In this document: positions 17,439-27,162 of the stretch, piece by piece
Position numbering within the stretch: the first letter of the stretch is position 1
How the letters are laid out: the number at the start of each line of letters is the position of its first letter
Assembly: GCA_026400435.1 (NCBI GenBank)
Contig: JAPLOZ010000008.1
Span: 1 to 55,680, forward strand
Source of the DNA: Hyphomicrobiales bacterium
GTDB lineage: Bacteria; Pseudomonadota; Alphaproteobacteria; Rhizobiales; Rhizobiaceae
DNA: 55,680 bases
Direction of reading: 5' to 3'
Notes under the pieces: generated by a model
Told to the model about the DNA's origin: nothing
The model's database searches: none
The model's input: the letters and a program-made list of their open reading frames with translations, nothing else
Program-made: the position numbers and the translations under genes

Positions 17439-18449
17439 ATGGCCAGGACGTCAAGCATTCCGGCACGCATGACCGCGATCGCCATCACCGAGCCCGGCGG
17501 ACCACGTGTACTGAAGCCAGTGGAGCGCGACGTGCCGCGGCCGGGTGAGGGCGAAATCCTCATCCGGGTGCGGGCTGCCGGCGTCAACCGGCCCGATGTC
17601 CAGCAGCGCAAGGGCGCCTATCCGCCGCCTCCGGGCGCCTCCGATCTGCCCGGGCTTGAGGTTGCCGGCGAAGTGGCGGCGATCGGCGCCGGCGTCAAGC
17701 GCTGGCACGGCGGAGACCAGGTCTGTGCGCTGACGCCGGGTGGGGGCTACGCGGAATATGTGACCGTGCATGAAAGCAACGCGTTGCCGGTCCCAGGCGG
17801 CTTTACCCTGACCGAGGCCGCCGCCCTGCCCGAAAATTATTTCACGGTATGGCACAACGTGTTCCAGCGCGGCGGCCTGAAGCAAGGCGAGACCCTTCTT
17901 GTCCACGGCGGCTCGTCGGGCATCGGCACCACGGCGATCCAGCTCGCCGCCGCGTTCGGGGCCTATGTCATCACGACGGCCGGCTCGGCGGAGAAATGCA
18001 CGGCCTGCCTGAAGCTCGGCGCCGACCGGGCGGTGAACTACCGGCTGGAGGATTTTGTCCATGCGGTGAAGGACGCGACCAACGGCAAGGGCGCGGACGT
18101 GATCCTCGACATGGTCGGCGGCGACTATGTGGCGCGCAACTATAATGCGGCGGCCGTCGAGGGGCGGATCGTCCAGATCGCGACGCAGGCGGGCGCGGTG
18201 GCCAGCACCGACTTCGCGAAGTTGATGGTCAAGCGACTCACGCATACCGGCTCGACGCTGAGGCCGCGAAGCGTCGAGTTCAAGGGAGGGATCGCCGCCG
18301 CGCTCGAAGCTGAGGTGTGGCCGCTGCTCGGCGTTCGCAAAGTCGCGCCGGTGCTCGACATGATCTTTCCGTTGCATGACGCATGGCGGGCGCATGAGCG
18401 CATGGAGGACGGCGAACACATCGGCAAGATCGTTCTGGATGTCGGCTGA
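17439..18449 (+). CDS. NAD(P)H-quinone oxidoreductase (zinc-free MDR family)
   Basis: Medium-chain dehydrogenase/reductase of the quinone oxidoreductase (QOR/PIG3) group, 336 aa. It likely reduces quinones or enones with NADPH. It has the substrate-domain segment GVNRPDVQQRKGAYPPPPGASDLPGLEVAGEV and the nucleotide-binding AGGAS-like motif LVHGGSSGIGTTAIQLA near residue 154. Zinc-binding cysteines of alcohol dehydrogenases are absent. ATG 17439 follows GGAGGAGAGG. The gene appears to be monocistronic. Confidence 0.9.
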   Translation: MARTSSIPARMTAIAITEPGGPRVLKPVERDVPRPGEGEILIRVRAAGVNRPDVQQRKGAYPPPPGASDLPGLEVAGEVAAIGAGVKRWHGGDQVCALTPGGGYAEYVTVHESNALPVPGGFTLTEAAALPENYFTVWHNVFQRGGLKQGETLLVHGGSSGIGTTAIQLAAAFGAYVITTAGSAEKCTACLKLGADRAVNYRLEDFVHAVKDATNGKGADVILDMVGGDYVARNYNAAAVEGRIVQIATQAGAVASTDFAKLMVKRLTHTGSTLRPRSVEFKGGIAAALEAEVWPLLGVRKVAPVLDMIFPLHDAWRAHERMEDGEHIGKIVLDVG

Positions 18450-18509
18450 GGCCTATCGATCAGTGGCGTCGCAAGACTTCGTTAACCGGCCATGCGCGAC
18501 GCGCATTGC

Positions 18510-18538
18510 TGCATTGCAACATTCCATGTTGCAATGCA
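18510..18538. promoter_or_regulatory. perfect 12-bp inverted repeat before the DUF1127 gene
   Basis: TGCATTGCAACA (18510-18521) and its exact complement (18527-18538) are separated by five bases. An extra half-site-like GCATTGC occurs just upstream (18503-18509). It lies 85 bases before the DUF1127 start and lacks a T run, so it looks like an operator rather than a terminator. DUF1127 genes in Brucella and Agrobacterium are controlled by the LysR-type regulator VtlR/LsrB. That this is such a site is inference. Confidence 0.6.
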
Positions 18539-18622
18539 CTCGATCGCGCCTATCTTCGAGACTGTCAGGGAGGAACAACCTATTCAGCCGCCAGCTGGGA
18601 AGCGGCAAGAAGGAGCCTCGAC

Positions 18623-18787
18623 ATGATCAACAACCTCATCGCCTACGCCCATGACCGCATCGAAAAGCGGCGCAACTTCAACCGGCTCGCGAATGAAATC
18701 GCCAGCCTGTCGCAGCGCGACCTCGCCGATCTTCGCGCCGACCGCGGCGAAATGCTGCGCCACGCCTACAAGAAGGTCTACGGCTAA
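18623..18787 (+). CDS. DUF1127 small basic protein
   Basis: A 54-aa Arg-rich protein with the DUF1127 pattern: a short helix, then RRNFNRLANEIASLSQRDLADLRADRGEM. The family is abundant in Rhizobiales. In Agrobacterium, members influence phosphate, carbon and RNA turnover physiology, and in Brucella they help with fucose use and virulence. ATG 18623 follows AAGGAGCC. The long leader with a palindrome suggests tight transcriptional control. The transcript ends at a terminator shared with ccmG. Confidence 0.9.
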   Translation: MINNLIAYAHDRIEKRRNFNRLANEIASLSQRDLADLRADRGEMLRHAYKKVYG

Positions 18788-18827
18788 AAAGCGATCGGTT
18801 CGCCCAAGGCGCAATCCGCTCTGCTCT

Positions 18828-18865
18828 AAAAGCGCTGACCGCCTATCGCGCGTCCAGCGCTTTTT
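18828..18865. terminator. bidirectional terminator between DUF1127 and ccmG
   Basis: A ten-base-pair stem (AAAAGCGCTG/CAGCGCTTTT) with a 17-base loop is flanked by A and T runs. It serves the plus-strand DUF1127 gene and the minus-strand ccmG gene. The ccmG stop codon lies inside the loop, so part of the stem is coding sequence of ccmG. Confidence 0.75.
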
Positions 18866-19415
18866 CTATTTCGGGCATCAGGGAGGTCGCGACGGCCTGC
18901 TCCGTCAGCGGGCCGACATGCTTGAACCGAATCTTGCCATCCTTGCCGACCAGAAACGTCTCGGGAACGCCATAGACACCCCATTCTATTGCGGCGCGCC
19001 CTGACCCGTCGACGCCGACTGTGGAATACGGATTGCCCAGTCCGCTCAGGAAGCGTTGCGCATTCTCCGGAGTGTCCTTGTAGTTCATGCCGGCGATCGC
19101 AAACCGCTTGTCCCTCGACAATTGCAGCAGGACCGGGTGTTCCTCGCGGCACGGCGCGCACCACGACGCCCACACATTCACCAGCGTCACGTTGCCGGCA
19201 AAGGTCCGGCTGTCGAGCCCGGGAAGGGCCATGCCTTCCAGTGGCGCAAGATTGGTCTTCGGCGCCGGCTGTCCGATCAGCGCCGAGGGGATTTCGGCTG
19301 AATCTCGGCCCGAAAGCAGCTGCGACAGAAAAAGCGCGGCCAGCACGAGGAACAGCAGCAACGGTACAAAGACCATCAAGCGCCGTGACCGATGCTGCGT
19401 GGCTTCCTGGTCCAT
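18843..19415 (-). CDS. ccmG: thiol:disulfide interchange protein CcmG/DsbE
   Basis: Membrane-anchored periplasmic thioredoxin of cytochrome c maturation system I. It helps reduce the CXXCH cysteines of apocytochrome c before heme attachment. It is 190 aa, with one N-terminal membrane helix (about residues 13-34) and a thioredoxin fold with active-site Cys86 and Cys89 (WASWCAPC). The CcmG-type segments GMNYKD and GVYGVPETFLV carry the cis-proline. Its start overlaps the ccmD stop by one base. Confidence 0.95.
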   Translation of the reverse strand: MDQEATQHRSRRLMVFVPLLLFLVLAALFLSQLLSGRDSAEIPSALIGQPAPKTNLAPLEGMALPGLDSRTFAGNVTLVNVWASWCAPCREEHPVLLQLSRDKRFAIAGMNYKDTPENAQRFLSGLGNPYSTVGVDGSGRAAIEWGVYGVPETFLVGKDGKIRFKHVGPLTEQAVATSLMPEIEKALDAR

Positions 19416-19582
19416 CAGGCGATGTCCGCCTGGTCCGAACGGCGCCGCATGCCGTCGGCCTCAAGTTGCGCCATCTCGCGCCGCCGCGCTCGGCTGTCGA
19501 GCAGGATCCAGGCGATCAGGCCTGTGATCGCCAGCGCAGATACGCCGTAGGCGGCGGCTACGTAGAGCCCATGAGCGGTCAT
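19415..19582 (-). CDS. ccmD: heme exporter protein CcmD
   Basis: Tiny membrane protein of 55 aa that stabilises the CcmABC-CcmE complex and helps release heme-loaded CcmE. It begins MTAHGLYVAAAYGVSALAIT, has a single membrane helix and then a basic stretch (DSRARRREMAQLE), as expected for CcmD. It overlaps ccmG by one base. The gene it normally follows, ccmC, is not present upstream; only 97 bases separate it from ccmB. Confidence 0.85.
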   Translation of the reverse strand: MTAHGLYVAAAYGVSALAITGLIAWILLDSRARRREMAQLEADGMRRRSDQADIA

Positions 19583-19679
19583 CGTTGGTGCCTTGTTGCG
19601 GCCGACTAGATACAGGCCGCCCGGTTACGCTGCAATCGCGACCCACTCCGCACGACCGCCCGGCCTTGCTAGACCGGCC
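19583..19679 (-). other. short gap where ccmC is expected
   Basis: System I operons normally run ccmA-ccmB-ccmC-ccmD-ccmG. Here ccmB stops at 19680 and ccmD starts at 19582. Translating the 97 bases on the minus strand gives no recognisable CcmC segment such as the WWD-type heme-handling motif. A roughly 740-base gene is therefore absent from its usual place. Confidence 0.7.
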
Positions 19680-20345
19680 CTAGTCCGCCGAATAGCGTAG
19701 CGCCAGGGCGGCGGCAACCGGGCCGACGACCGCCAGAAACAAGGTCAGCGCGGCAAGAATGAGGAACGGCGGCAGGAACGGATCCGGTTCATTGACGGCG
19801 GCATATGCAGCCGAAACGCCGAAGATCAGCACCGGGATGGCCAGCGGCAGGACCAGCACCGAGACCAGCAACCCGCCGCGCGGCAGGCCGACTGCTACAG
19901 CAGCCCCGGCCGCGCCGACGAAGGCTATCGCCGGCGTGCCGACAAGCAACGTCAGTGTGGTCGCGCCAATGCTTGTGGCATCCATGTTGAGGACGAGCCC
20001 CAGGACCGGCGCCGCAACCACCAGCGGCAGCACGCTTGCGGTCCAGTGGGCCAGGCATTTGATCAGCACGCTCAGCGCCAGCATGTGGCGATCGGAAGAC
20101 ATCACGAGGATATCGAGCGAGCCGTCCTCGCGGTCCGCCTGAAACAGCCTGTCGAGGCCGAGCAGCGAGGCGAGCAGCGCGCCAATCCACAATATCGCGG
20201 GACCGATGCGGGAAAGCAGGTTCAGGTCTGGACCGAGTGCGAACGGTATGGTGGCGACAACGGCGAGAAAGAAAAGAACGCCGGTCAGACCGCCGCCGCC
20301 GGCGCGGATCGAGAGCCTGAGGTCGCGAAGAAACAGCGCGAGCAT
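19680..20345 (-). CDS. ccmB: heme exporter permease CcmB
   Basis: Integral membrane subunit of the CcmAB ABC transporter, which uses ATP to release holo-CcmE from CcmCD. It is 221 aa with six hydrophobic segments. The N-terminal FLRDLRLSIRAGGGGLTGVLFFLAV and the LDRLFQADREDGSLDILV block are characteristic of CcmB. It starts 45 bases after the ccmA stop; a small hairpin occupies that gap. Confidence 0.95.
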   Translation of the reverse strand: MLALFLRDLRLSIRAGGGGLTGVLFFLAVVATIPFALGPDLNLLSRIGPAILWIGALLASLLGLDRLFQADREDGSLDILVMSSDRHMLALSVLIKCLAHWTASVLPLVVAAPVLGLVLNMDATSIGATTLTLLVGTPAIAFVGAAGAAVAVGLPRGGLLVSVLVLPLAIPVLIFGVSAAYAAVNEPDPFLPPFLILAALTLFLAVVGPVAAALALRYSAD

Positions 20346-20351
20346 CAGGCC

Positions 20352-20373
20352 GCCTCGCGAAACGTTGCGAGGC
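20352..20373 (-). other. intercistronic hairpin between ccmA and ccmB
   Basis: A perfect seven-base-pair stem (GCCTCGC/GCGAGGC) with an eight-base loop sits just before the ccmB start codon. It lacks a T run. It may stabilise the ccmA message end or modulate ccmB translation. Confidence 0.4.
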
Positions 20374-20390
20374 AGGGCGCGTCAAGCAGG

Positions 20391-20996
20391 TCACGCATCG
20401 TCCATCCTCAACTCTACTGCCGCGTCGATCCCCAGCGGATGATGCGTCGCGGCGACGATCATGCCGCCGGCGACGAGATGGCTGACCATCAGCGCGGAGA
20501 ACTGTCGCTCGGCTTCCGCGTCCAGCCCGGCCGTCGGCTCGTCGAGCAACCACAGGGGACGCCGGCTGACCAGCAGCCTGGCGATCGCGGCCCTGCGCTT
20601 CTGCCCCGTGGAGAGATAGCCGAAGGGGAGATGCGCAATAGCTCGCAGGTCCACCTTGTCGAGGGCGGCGTCGATGTCGAGTGGAGCATCGCCGCAGAAG
20701 TCGCGCCAGAATGACAGGTTCTCGAAGACGCTCAGCGTCGGCTTCATCGCGTTGTGATGCCCGAGATAGTGCGCTGCGGCGGCGACCGTCGGGAACGCTT
20801 CGCCGCCCCCCTCCAGGGCGACCCTTCCCGAAGCGGGCTGCAACAGTCCTGCGGTCGCGCGAAGAAGGGTTGACTTGCCTGCGCCATTTGGTCCGGTGAC
20901 GAGCATCGCTGCCCCCTCGGCGAGGGAAAAACCGACGCCGGAAAAGACGCGCTGTCCGCCACGCTCGCAACTCAGGTCATCGGCGATCAGCCGCAT
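20391..20996 (-). CDS. ccmA: heme exporter ATP-binding protein CcmA
   Basis: ABC ATPase that drives CcmB in cytochrome c maturation. It is 201 aa. Walker A is GPNGAGKST (about residues 35-43), the signature is LSTGQKRRAAIARLL, and Walker B is LWLLDEPTAGLD. A switch histidine is in ATHHP. ATG 20996 begins the conserved domain; upstream in-frame sequence continues into the shared acnA promoter region and is not conserved. First gene of the truncated ccm operon. Confidence 0.95.
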   Translation of the reverse strand: MRLIADDLSCERGGQRVFSGVGFSLAEGAAMLVTGPNGAGKSTLLRATAGLLQPASGRVALEGGGEAFPTVAAAAHYLGHHNAMKPTLSVFENLSFWRDFCGDAPLDIDAALDKVDLRAIAHLPFGYLSTGQKRRAAIARLLVSRRPLWLLDEPTAGLDAEAERQFSALMVSHLVAGGMIVAATHHPLGIDAAVELRMDDA

Positions 20997-21075
20997 CGTC
21001 CTCCCCGTATCACCCCGGTTCCGGGCCGCGCTGCAGCAAATCGCTGTGCGGCGCAGCAAAAATGGCGATTCCGTG

Positions 21076-21092
21076 TCTAGAACTATTCCAGA
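21076..21092. promoter_or_regulatory. Irr-type iron control element candidate
   Basis: TCTAGAACTATTCCAGA is an imperfect 7-3-7 palindrome matching 11 of 14 fixed positions of the ICE consensus TTTAGAA-N3-TTCTAAA as I know it. Irr is the heme-responsive iron regulator of Rhizobiales. The site lies between divergent ccmA (heme handling) and acnA (4Fe-4S enzyme), both plausible Irr targets. A TATATC at 21100-21105 could be the acnA -10 element. Confidence 0.5.
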
Positions 21093-21294
21093 AATTTCTC
21101 TATATCCGGAAATACCAACCCCAGCGGTCGGGGAAGGCAACCCCTATTGCGCCGAACCGGCGTTTGAGCCGTCCCCCACGGCTCGGGCGCCCGGGAGCGG
21201 ACTGCGGAAATGGCCGTACCCGCACCTTTGCGCGTGATTGCATGCCATCGGAGTCCGTTGCCCTCAGGCCGAACAGACCAGGATGGGATCGCAC

Positions 21295-23988
<2,694 letters not shown>

Positions 23989-24006
23989 CGAGGCTTCACC
24001 GGGCAA

Positions 24007-24040
24007 CTGGCTTTCTGCTGCCACAGCAGCGGAAAGCCAG
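24007..24040 (+). other. strong hairpin after acnA
   Basis: CTGGCTTTC plus TGCTG pair with CAGCA plus GAAAGCCAG, with a three-base bulge on the right arm. It starts 19 bases after the acnA stop codon. There is no T run, so it may be a processing or stability element rather than an intrinsic terminator. Confidence 0.5.
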
Positions 24041-24139
24041 ACCAAACATCGAAATTTCACCGCAACGTGACTTCCGCTTGTTCGACCAGTCTGGCAAGCA
24101 TTCCGGCACATCAGAAGCCGGCAAGCCGGCGGAACCGGA

Positions 24140-24727
24140 ATGCCCATGAACATCAGGCTCTTGTTGCGGATGGCGGCGGCGGCGGCTGTCGTCAGCGCGG
24201 TGCCTTGTTTCGCTGGTGACATCCTCAAGCCCAAGGGGGTTGTGGAACTGTTCACCAGCCAAGGCTGCAATTCCTGTCCGCCCGCCGACAAGGTGCTCGC
24301 CGAACTCGCTGAAAAGGGCGAAGTCGTGGCGCTCGGCTATCACGTCGACTACTGGGATTATCTCGGCTGGAAGGACACGCTGGCGACGCCGGAAAACACC
24401 GAACGCCAGCATCTCTACGGCAAGGCCTTCCAGGAGCGGTCGGTCTATACTCCGCAGGCAGTCATCAACGGCCGTCTCCATGTCAATGGAGCGAGGCGCG
24501 AGGCTGTCAGGGCGTCACCGATTACCTATGCCAATCCCGTCACCAGCGTCCAGACCGCCGGAATGTGGCACGGCAAGGCAACGCGGTTCGAACTGCCGCG
24601 CAGCGAGGTCACCAAGACAGGCGGCTGCGCGATCCTGCTGCAGGCATTCAGCAAGCTGGGATTGCCCGGGCCGATATTGGGCGCCGCGGTGGTGCCGGCC
24701 GAAACCGCATCGCCTGATGGCCGTTGA
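24140..24727 (+). CDS. DUF1223 exported protein with apparent internal deletion
   Basis: Exported thioredoxin-like DUF1223 protein, 195 aa. A signal peptide (to about CFA|GD) precedes VVELFTSQGCNSCPPADKVL, whose Cys43-x2-Cys46 pair suggests redox activity. The conserved HVDYWDYLGWKDT and TPQAVINGRLHVNGA follow. Then residues 115-130 jump directly to TYANPVTSVQTAGMWHGKATRFELP, which in family members I know lies about 60 residues further on. The frame stays open, so this looks like an in-frame loss of part of the C-terminal domain. Family function is unknown. Confidence 0.75.
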   Translation: MPMNIRLLLRMAAAAAVVSAVPCFAGDILKPKGVVELFTSQGCNSCPPADKVLAELAEKGEVVALGYHVDYWDYLGWKDTLATPENTERQHLYGKAFQERSVYTPQAVINGRLHVNGARREAVRASPITYANPVTSVQTAGMWHGKATRFELPRSEVTKTGGCAILLQAFSKLGLPGPILGAAVVPAETASPDGR

Positions 24728-25113
24728 CAGCCGCCTCGCAAGAAGGCCAGCGCCGGCTTGCTTGCGGTCGTCAGGGAATGTTTGCGGAGCGTCGCACCGG
24801 CCCCATCAGGGGCCGAGGTTGGTTCGATCCGACGCAGACCCGTGGGCGGGGGGCTTGGGGTTTACGAGCCGGTGCCGGACCGAACCGTCTCAGGCAACAG
24901 GGGTAAGGTCGTCGGACATTGGGGCGTCAGCGCGGATAAAAAACGGCAGCAATGTGGCGCATCATCACCAATCAATAACAAATGTTTCAGACTGTTACCG
25001 ACGTGTGATTAAAGTTGCGGGACTGCCCGTATCGGGTCGCGCGGGCTTGCAATTGCAGGATGAAAACGTCACGCTCGCAGTTGTCATGAATCTGTAGCGA
25101 AAGGTCGCCGGCA
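24728..25113. other. 386-base intergenic region, no gene recognised
   Basis: No supported coding sequence on either strand. It contains a perfect GGCCCC-ATCA-GGGGCC hairpin (24799-24814), a T-arm-like GTTGG/CCGAC hairpin (24818-24833) and an AT-richer block near 24935-25015 that may hold the promoter of the DUF2794 gene. A small RNA is possible but unproven. Confidence 0.4.
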
Positions 25114-25497
25114 ATGGATCGCGCCAGTGGGACGGAGGATGGGGAAGGTTCCTCAATATTGATTCCGCTCAACGAAGCCAGGCGCGAACGGATCGGCATG
25201 CCAGTTACCTTTCACAGGCGCGAACTGGACCAGATTCTCAGACTTTACGGCAAAATGGTTGCTGCCAACGAGTGGCGGGACTATGCCATCGATCATCTCC
25301 CAGACAGGGCGGTGTTCTCGATTTTCCGGCGCACCAGCGAAACGCCGCTCTACAGCATCACCAAGAATCCAGCCTTGGCCCGCAGGCAAGGCATCTGGTC
25401 GATCACGTCGGCTTCGGGACTGATCCTGAAGCGCGGGCAGGAACTCGCCGCTGTGCTATCGGTATTCGACAGCAAGCTGAAGCTCGTCAAGGCCTGA
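25114..25497 (+). CDS. DUF2794 family protein
   Basis: Soluble alphaproteobacterial protein of unknown function, 127 aa. It matches DUF2794 along most of its length: VTFHRRELDQILRLYGKMVAANEWRDYAIDHL, VFSIFRRTSETPLYSITKNP and GLILKRGQELAAVL. The unconserved N-terminal 28 residues are acidic. It has no close operon partner; the downstream GNAT gene is convergent. Confidence 0.88.
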   Translation: MDRASGTEDGEGSSILIPLNEARRERIGMPVTFHRRELDQILRLYGKMVAANEWRDYAIDHLPDRAVFSIFRRTSETPLYSITKNPALARRQGIWSITSASGLILKRGQELAAVLSVFDSKLKLVKA

Positions 25498-25511
25498 GGA
25501 TTGCCGGGGTT

Positions 25512-26099
25512 CTACTTCGCTTTTCCCCTGAATGTGCGTTCCGCCATGGCATCGGTGTCGGGCGGCGTTTCGCGTCCGCCATTCATCGAAAGCTGCATCA
25601 AGGTGGTGTCCAGCCAGCGTCCGTGCTTGTAGCCGGAGCCCTCCAGCCGTCCACAATGGCGAAAACCAAGGCGTTCGTGCAGCCTTACAGACGGACTGGC
25701 CGGATGGCCGTCGCCGATCACGGCGACCATCTGGCGGAACCCCAGCCGCGTCGCTTCAGCCACCAGCTTTCCAAGCAGCAGCCGGCCGACGCCTCGCGCC
25801 TTGGCGTCCGGTGCGACATAGACCGAATTCTCGACGATGAAGCGATAGGCGGGTCGCGTACGGAACGGCCCCGCGTAGGCATAGCCCAGCACACGGTCGG
25901 CATCCTCGGCGACCAGATAGGGAAAGCCTGCAGCGGTCAGCGCTTCATATCTCGCAGCCATTTCCAGCCTGGACGGCGGTTCAAGCTCGTAGCTGGCGGC
26001 GCCATTGGTCACGGCGTCGGCGTAGATGGAGGTGATTGCGTCGAGGTCGGATGGCTCCGCAGGCCTGACGCCAGGCTTCTGGGTATCGTGAGGTGTCAT
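25512..26099 (-). CDS. GNAT acetyltransferase, phosphinothricin/methionine-sulfone type
   Basis: GCN5-related N-acetyltransferase of 195 aa from ATG 26099 (a TTG at 26111 is an alternative). The sequence follows the Pat/YncA group: VRPAEPSDLDAITSIYADAVTNGAASYE, then the acetyl-CoA loop VAPDAKARGVGRLLLGKLV, then HERLGFRHCGRLEGSGYKHGRWLDT. Relatives acetylate methionine sulfoximine, phosphinothricin or related amino acids. The precise substrate is not evident. A terminator separates it from the Bax-inhibitor-like gene. Confidence 0.88.
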   Translation of the reverse strand: MTPHDTQKPGVRPAEPSDLDAITSIYADAVTNGAASYELEPPSRLEMAARYEALTAAGFPYLVAEDADRVLGYAYAGPFRTRPAYRFIVENSVYVAPDAKARGVGRLLLGKLVAEATRLGFRQMVAVIGDGHPASPSVRLHERLGFRHCGRLEGSGYKHGRWLDTTLMQLSMNGGRETPPDTDAMAERTFRGKAK

Positions 26100-26133
26100 G
26101 CGGCGGAACAAAGCAGCACCTGCCCGAAAAGAA

Positions 26134-26158
26134 AAGGGCGGCCACGCGGGCCGCCCTT
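26134..26158 (-). terminator. rho-independent terminator of the BI-1 family gene
   Basis: A ten-base-pair stem (AAGGGCGGCC/GGCCGCCCTT) with a five-base loop is followed on the minus strand by TTTTCTTTTC. It starts 30 bases after the Bax-inhibitor-like stop codon. Confidence 0.85.
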
Positions 26159-26188
26159 CAGACTGTACGCTTCCGTCGTTTGTCGCGA

Positions 26189-26971
26189 CTACTGGCGGTT
26201 GCCGAGGAACTGCAGAAGGAAGGTGAATAGGTTGATGAAGTCGAGATAGAGCGTCAGCGCGCCCGTGATGGCCTTGCGCCCGGCGACCAGAACTTCATCG
26301 CCCTCGTAGTACATCTCCTTGATCTTCTGGGTGTCGTAGGCGGTCAGGCCCGAGAAGATCAGCACGCCGATCGCCGAGACCGCGAACTGCAGCGCCGGCG
26401 AAGCGAGGAAGATGTTCACCACCATCGCGATGACAAGACCGATCACGCCCATGAACAGGAACGTGCCCATGCCGGTCAGATCGCGCCGGGTCGTGTAGCC
26501 GTAGAGCGACAACGCGCCAAAGGCGGCGGCCGTGATGAAGAAGGTCTGCGTGATGCTCTGCGCCGTATAGACCAGGAAGATCGACGACAGCGACAGGCCC
26601 ATCAGGCCGGCGAACACCCAGAACGCGGTCTGCGCGGCAGACACGCTCATCGACTGGATGCGCGCGCTCAGGAAGAACACCATGCCGAGCGGCGCCAGCA
26701 TGACAACCCATTTGAGCGGCGAGCTGTAAAGCGCAACGCCGACGCTGGTCAGCATCTTGCCGTTGCCAAGCGTTGCGGCGGCCGTTGCTGCGTCGTTGGT
26801 GGTCGCCAGCATCATCGTTGCGAGCGCCGCGACGCCGGTGATGACAAGGCCGACGGCCATCAGGTTATAGACCTTGATCATATATGCGCGAAGGCCTTCG
26901 TCGATCGACGCGTCGGCCCTGCCGCCGACGTTTGGCACGGCTCGCGTCTGATAATTGCGGAGTTCAGCCAT
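26189..26971 (-). CDS. Bax inhibitor-1/YccA family membrane protein
   Basis: Inner-membrane protein of 260 aa with about seven helices, of the BI-1 (UPF0005/YccA) family. Bacterial members include YccA, a modulator of FtsH, and YetJ/BsYetJ, a pH-sensitive calcium leak channel. The segment from LRAYMIKVYNLMAVGLVITGVAAL to the C-terminal acidic IFSGLTAYDTQKIKEMY is typical, including the conserved aspartates. ATG 26971 (MAELRNYQTR) follows GAGGAAACC. Confidence 0.88.
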   Translation of the reverse strand: MAELRNYQTRAVPNVGGRADASIDEGLRAYMIKVYNLMAVGLVITGVAALATMMLATTNDAATAAATLGNGKMLTSVGVALYSSPLKWVVMLAPLGMVFFLSARIQSMSVSAAQTAFWVFAGLMGLSLSSIFLVYTAQSITQTFFITAAAFGALSLYGYTTRRDLTGMGTFLFMGVIGLVIAMVVNIFLASPALQFAVSAIGVLIFSGLTAYDTQKIKEMYYEGDEVLVAGRKAITGALTLYLDFINLFTFLLQFLGNRQ

Positions 26972-27162
26972 TGGTTTCCTCTTTTGCTTCAGTCCCGTCC
27001 GGTGTCGGGCAGCCTTCTCAAGCGCCCAGGCGCCGCTGGCGGGATCCCAGCATGCCTGCGGGAAATATGATGCCTCCCGCGTCAAAGAACAAGAGCGGTA
27101 ACAACGGGCAACACTGCGTGAGCGGATGAACTTTTTGTCATCACGGCTGCGTTACCCGCGAC

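Noticed and set aside
19789..20970. Minus-strand open frame of 393 codons across ccmA and ccmB
   Set aside because: Arg/Ala-rich out-of-frame reading of two clearly recognised genes.
24818..24833. GTTGG-TTCGAT-CCGAC resembling a tRNA T arm
   Set aside because: The loop has six instead of seven bases and no cloverleaf forms around it.
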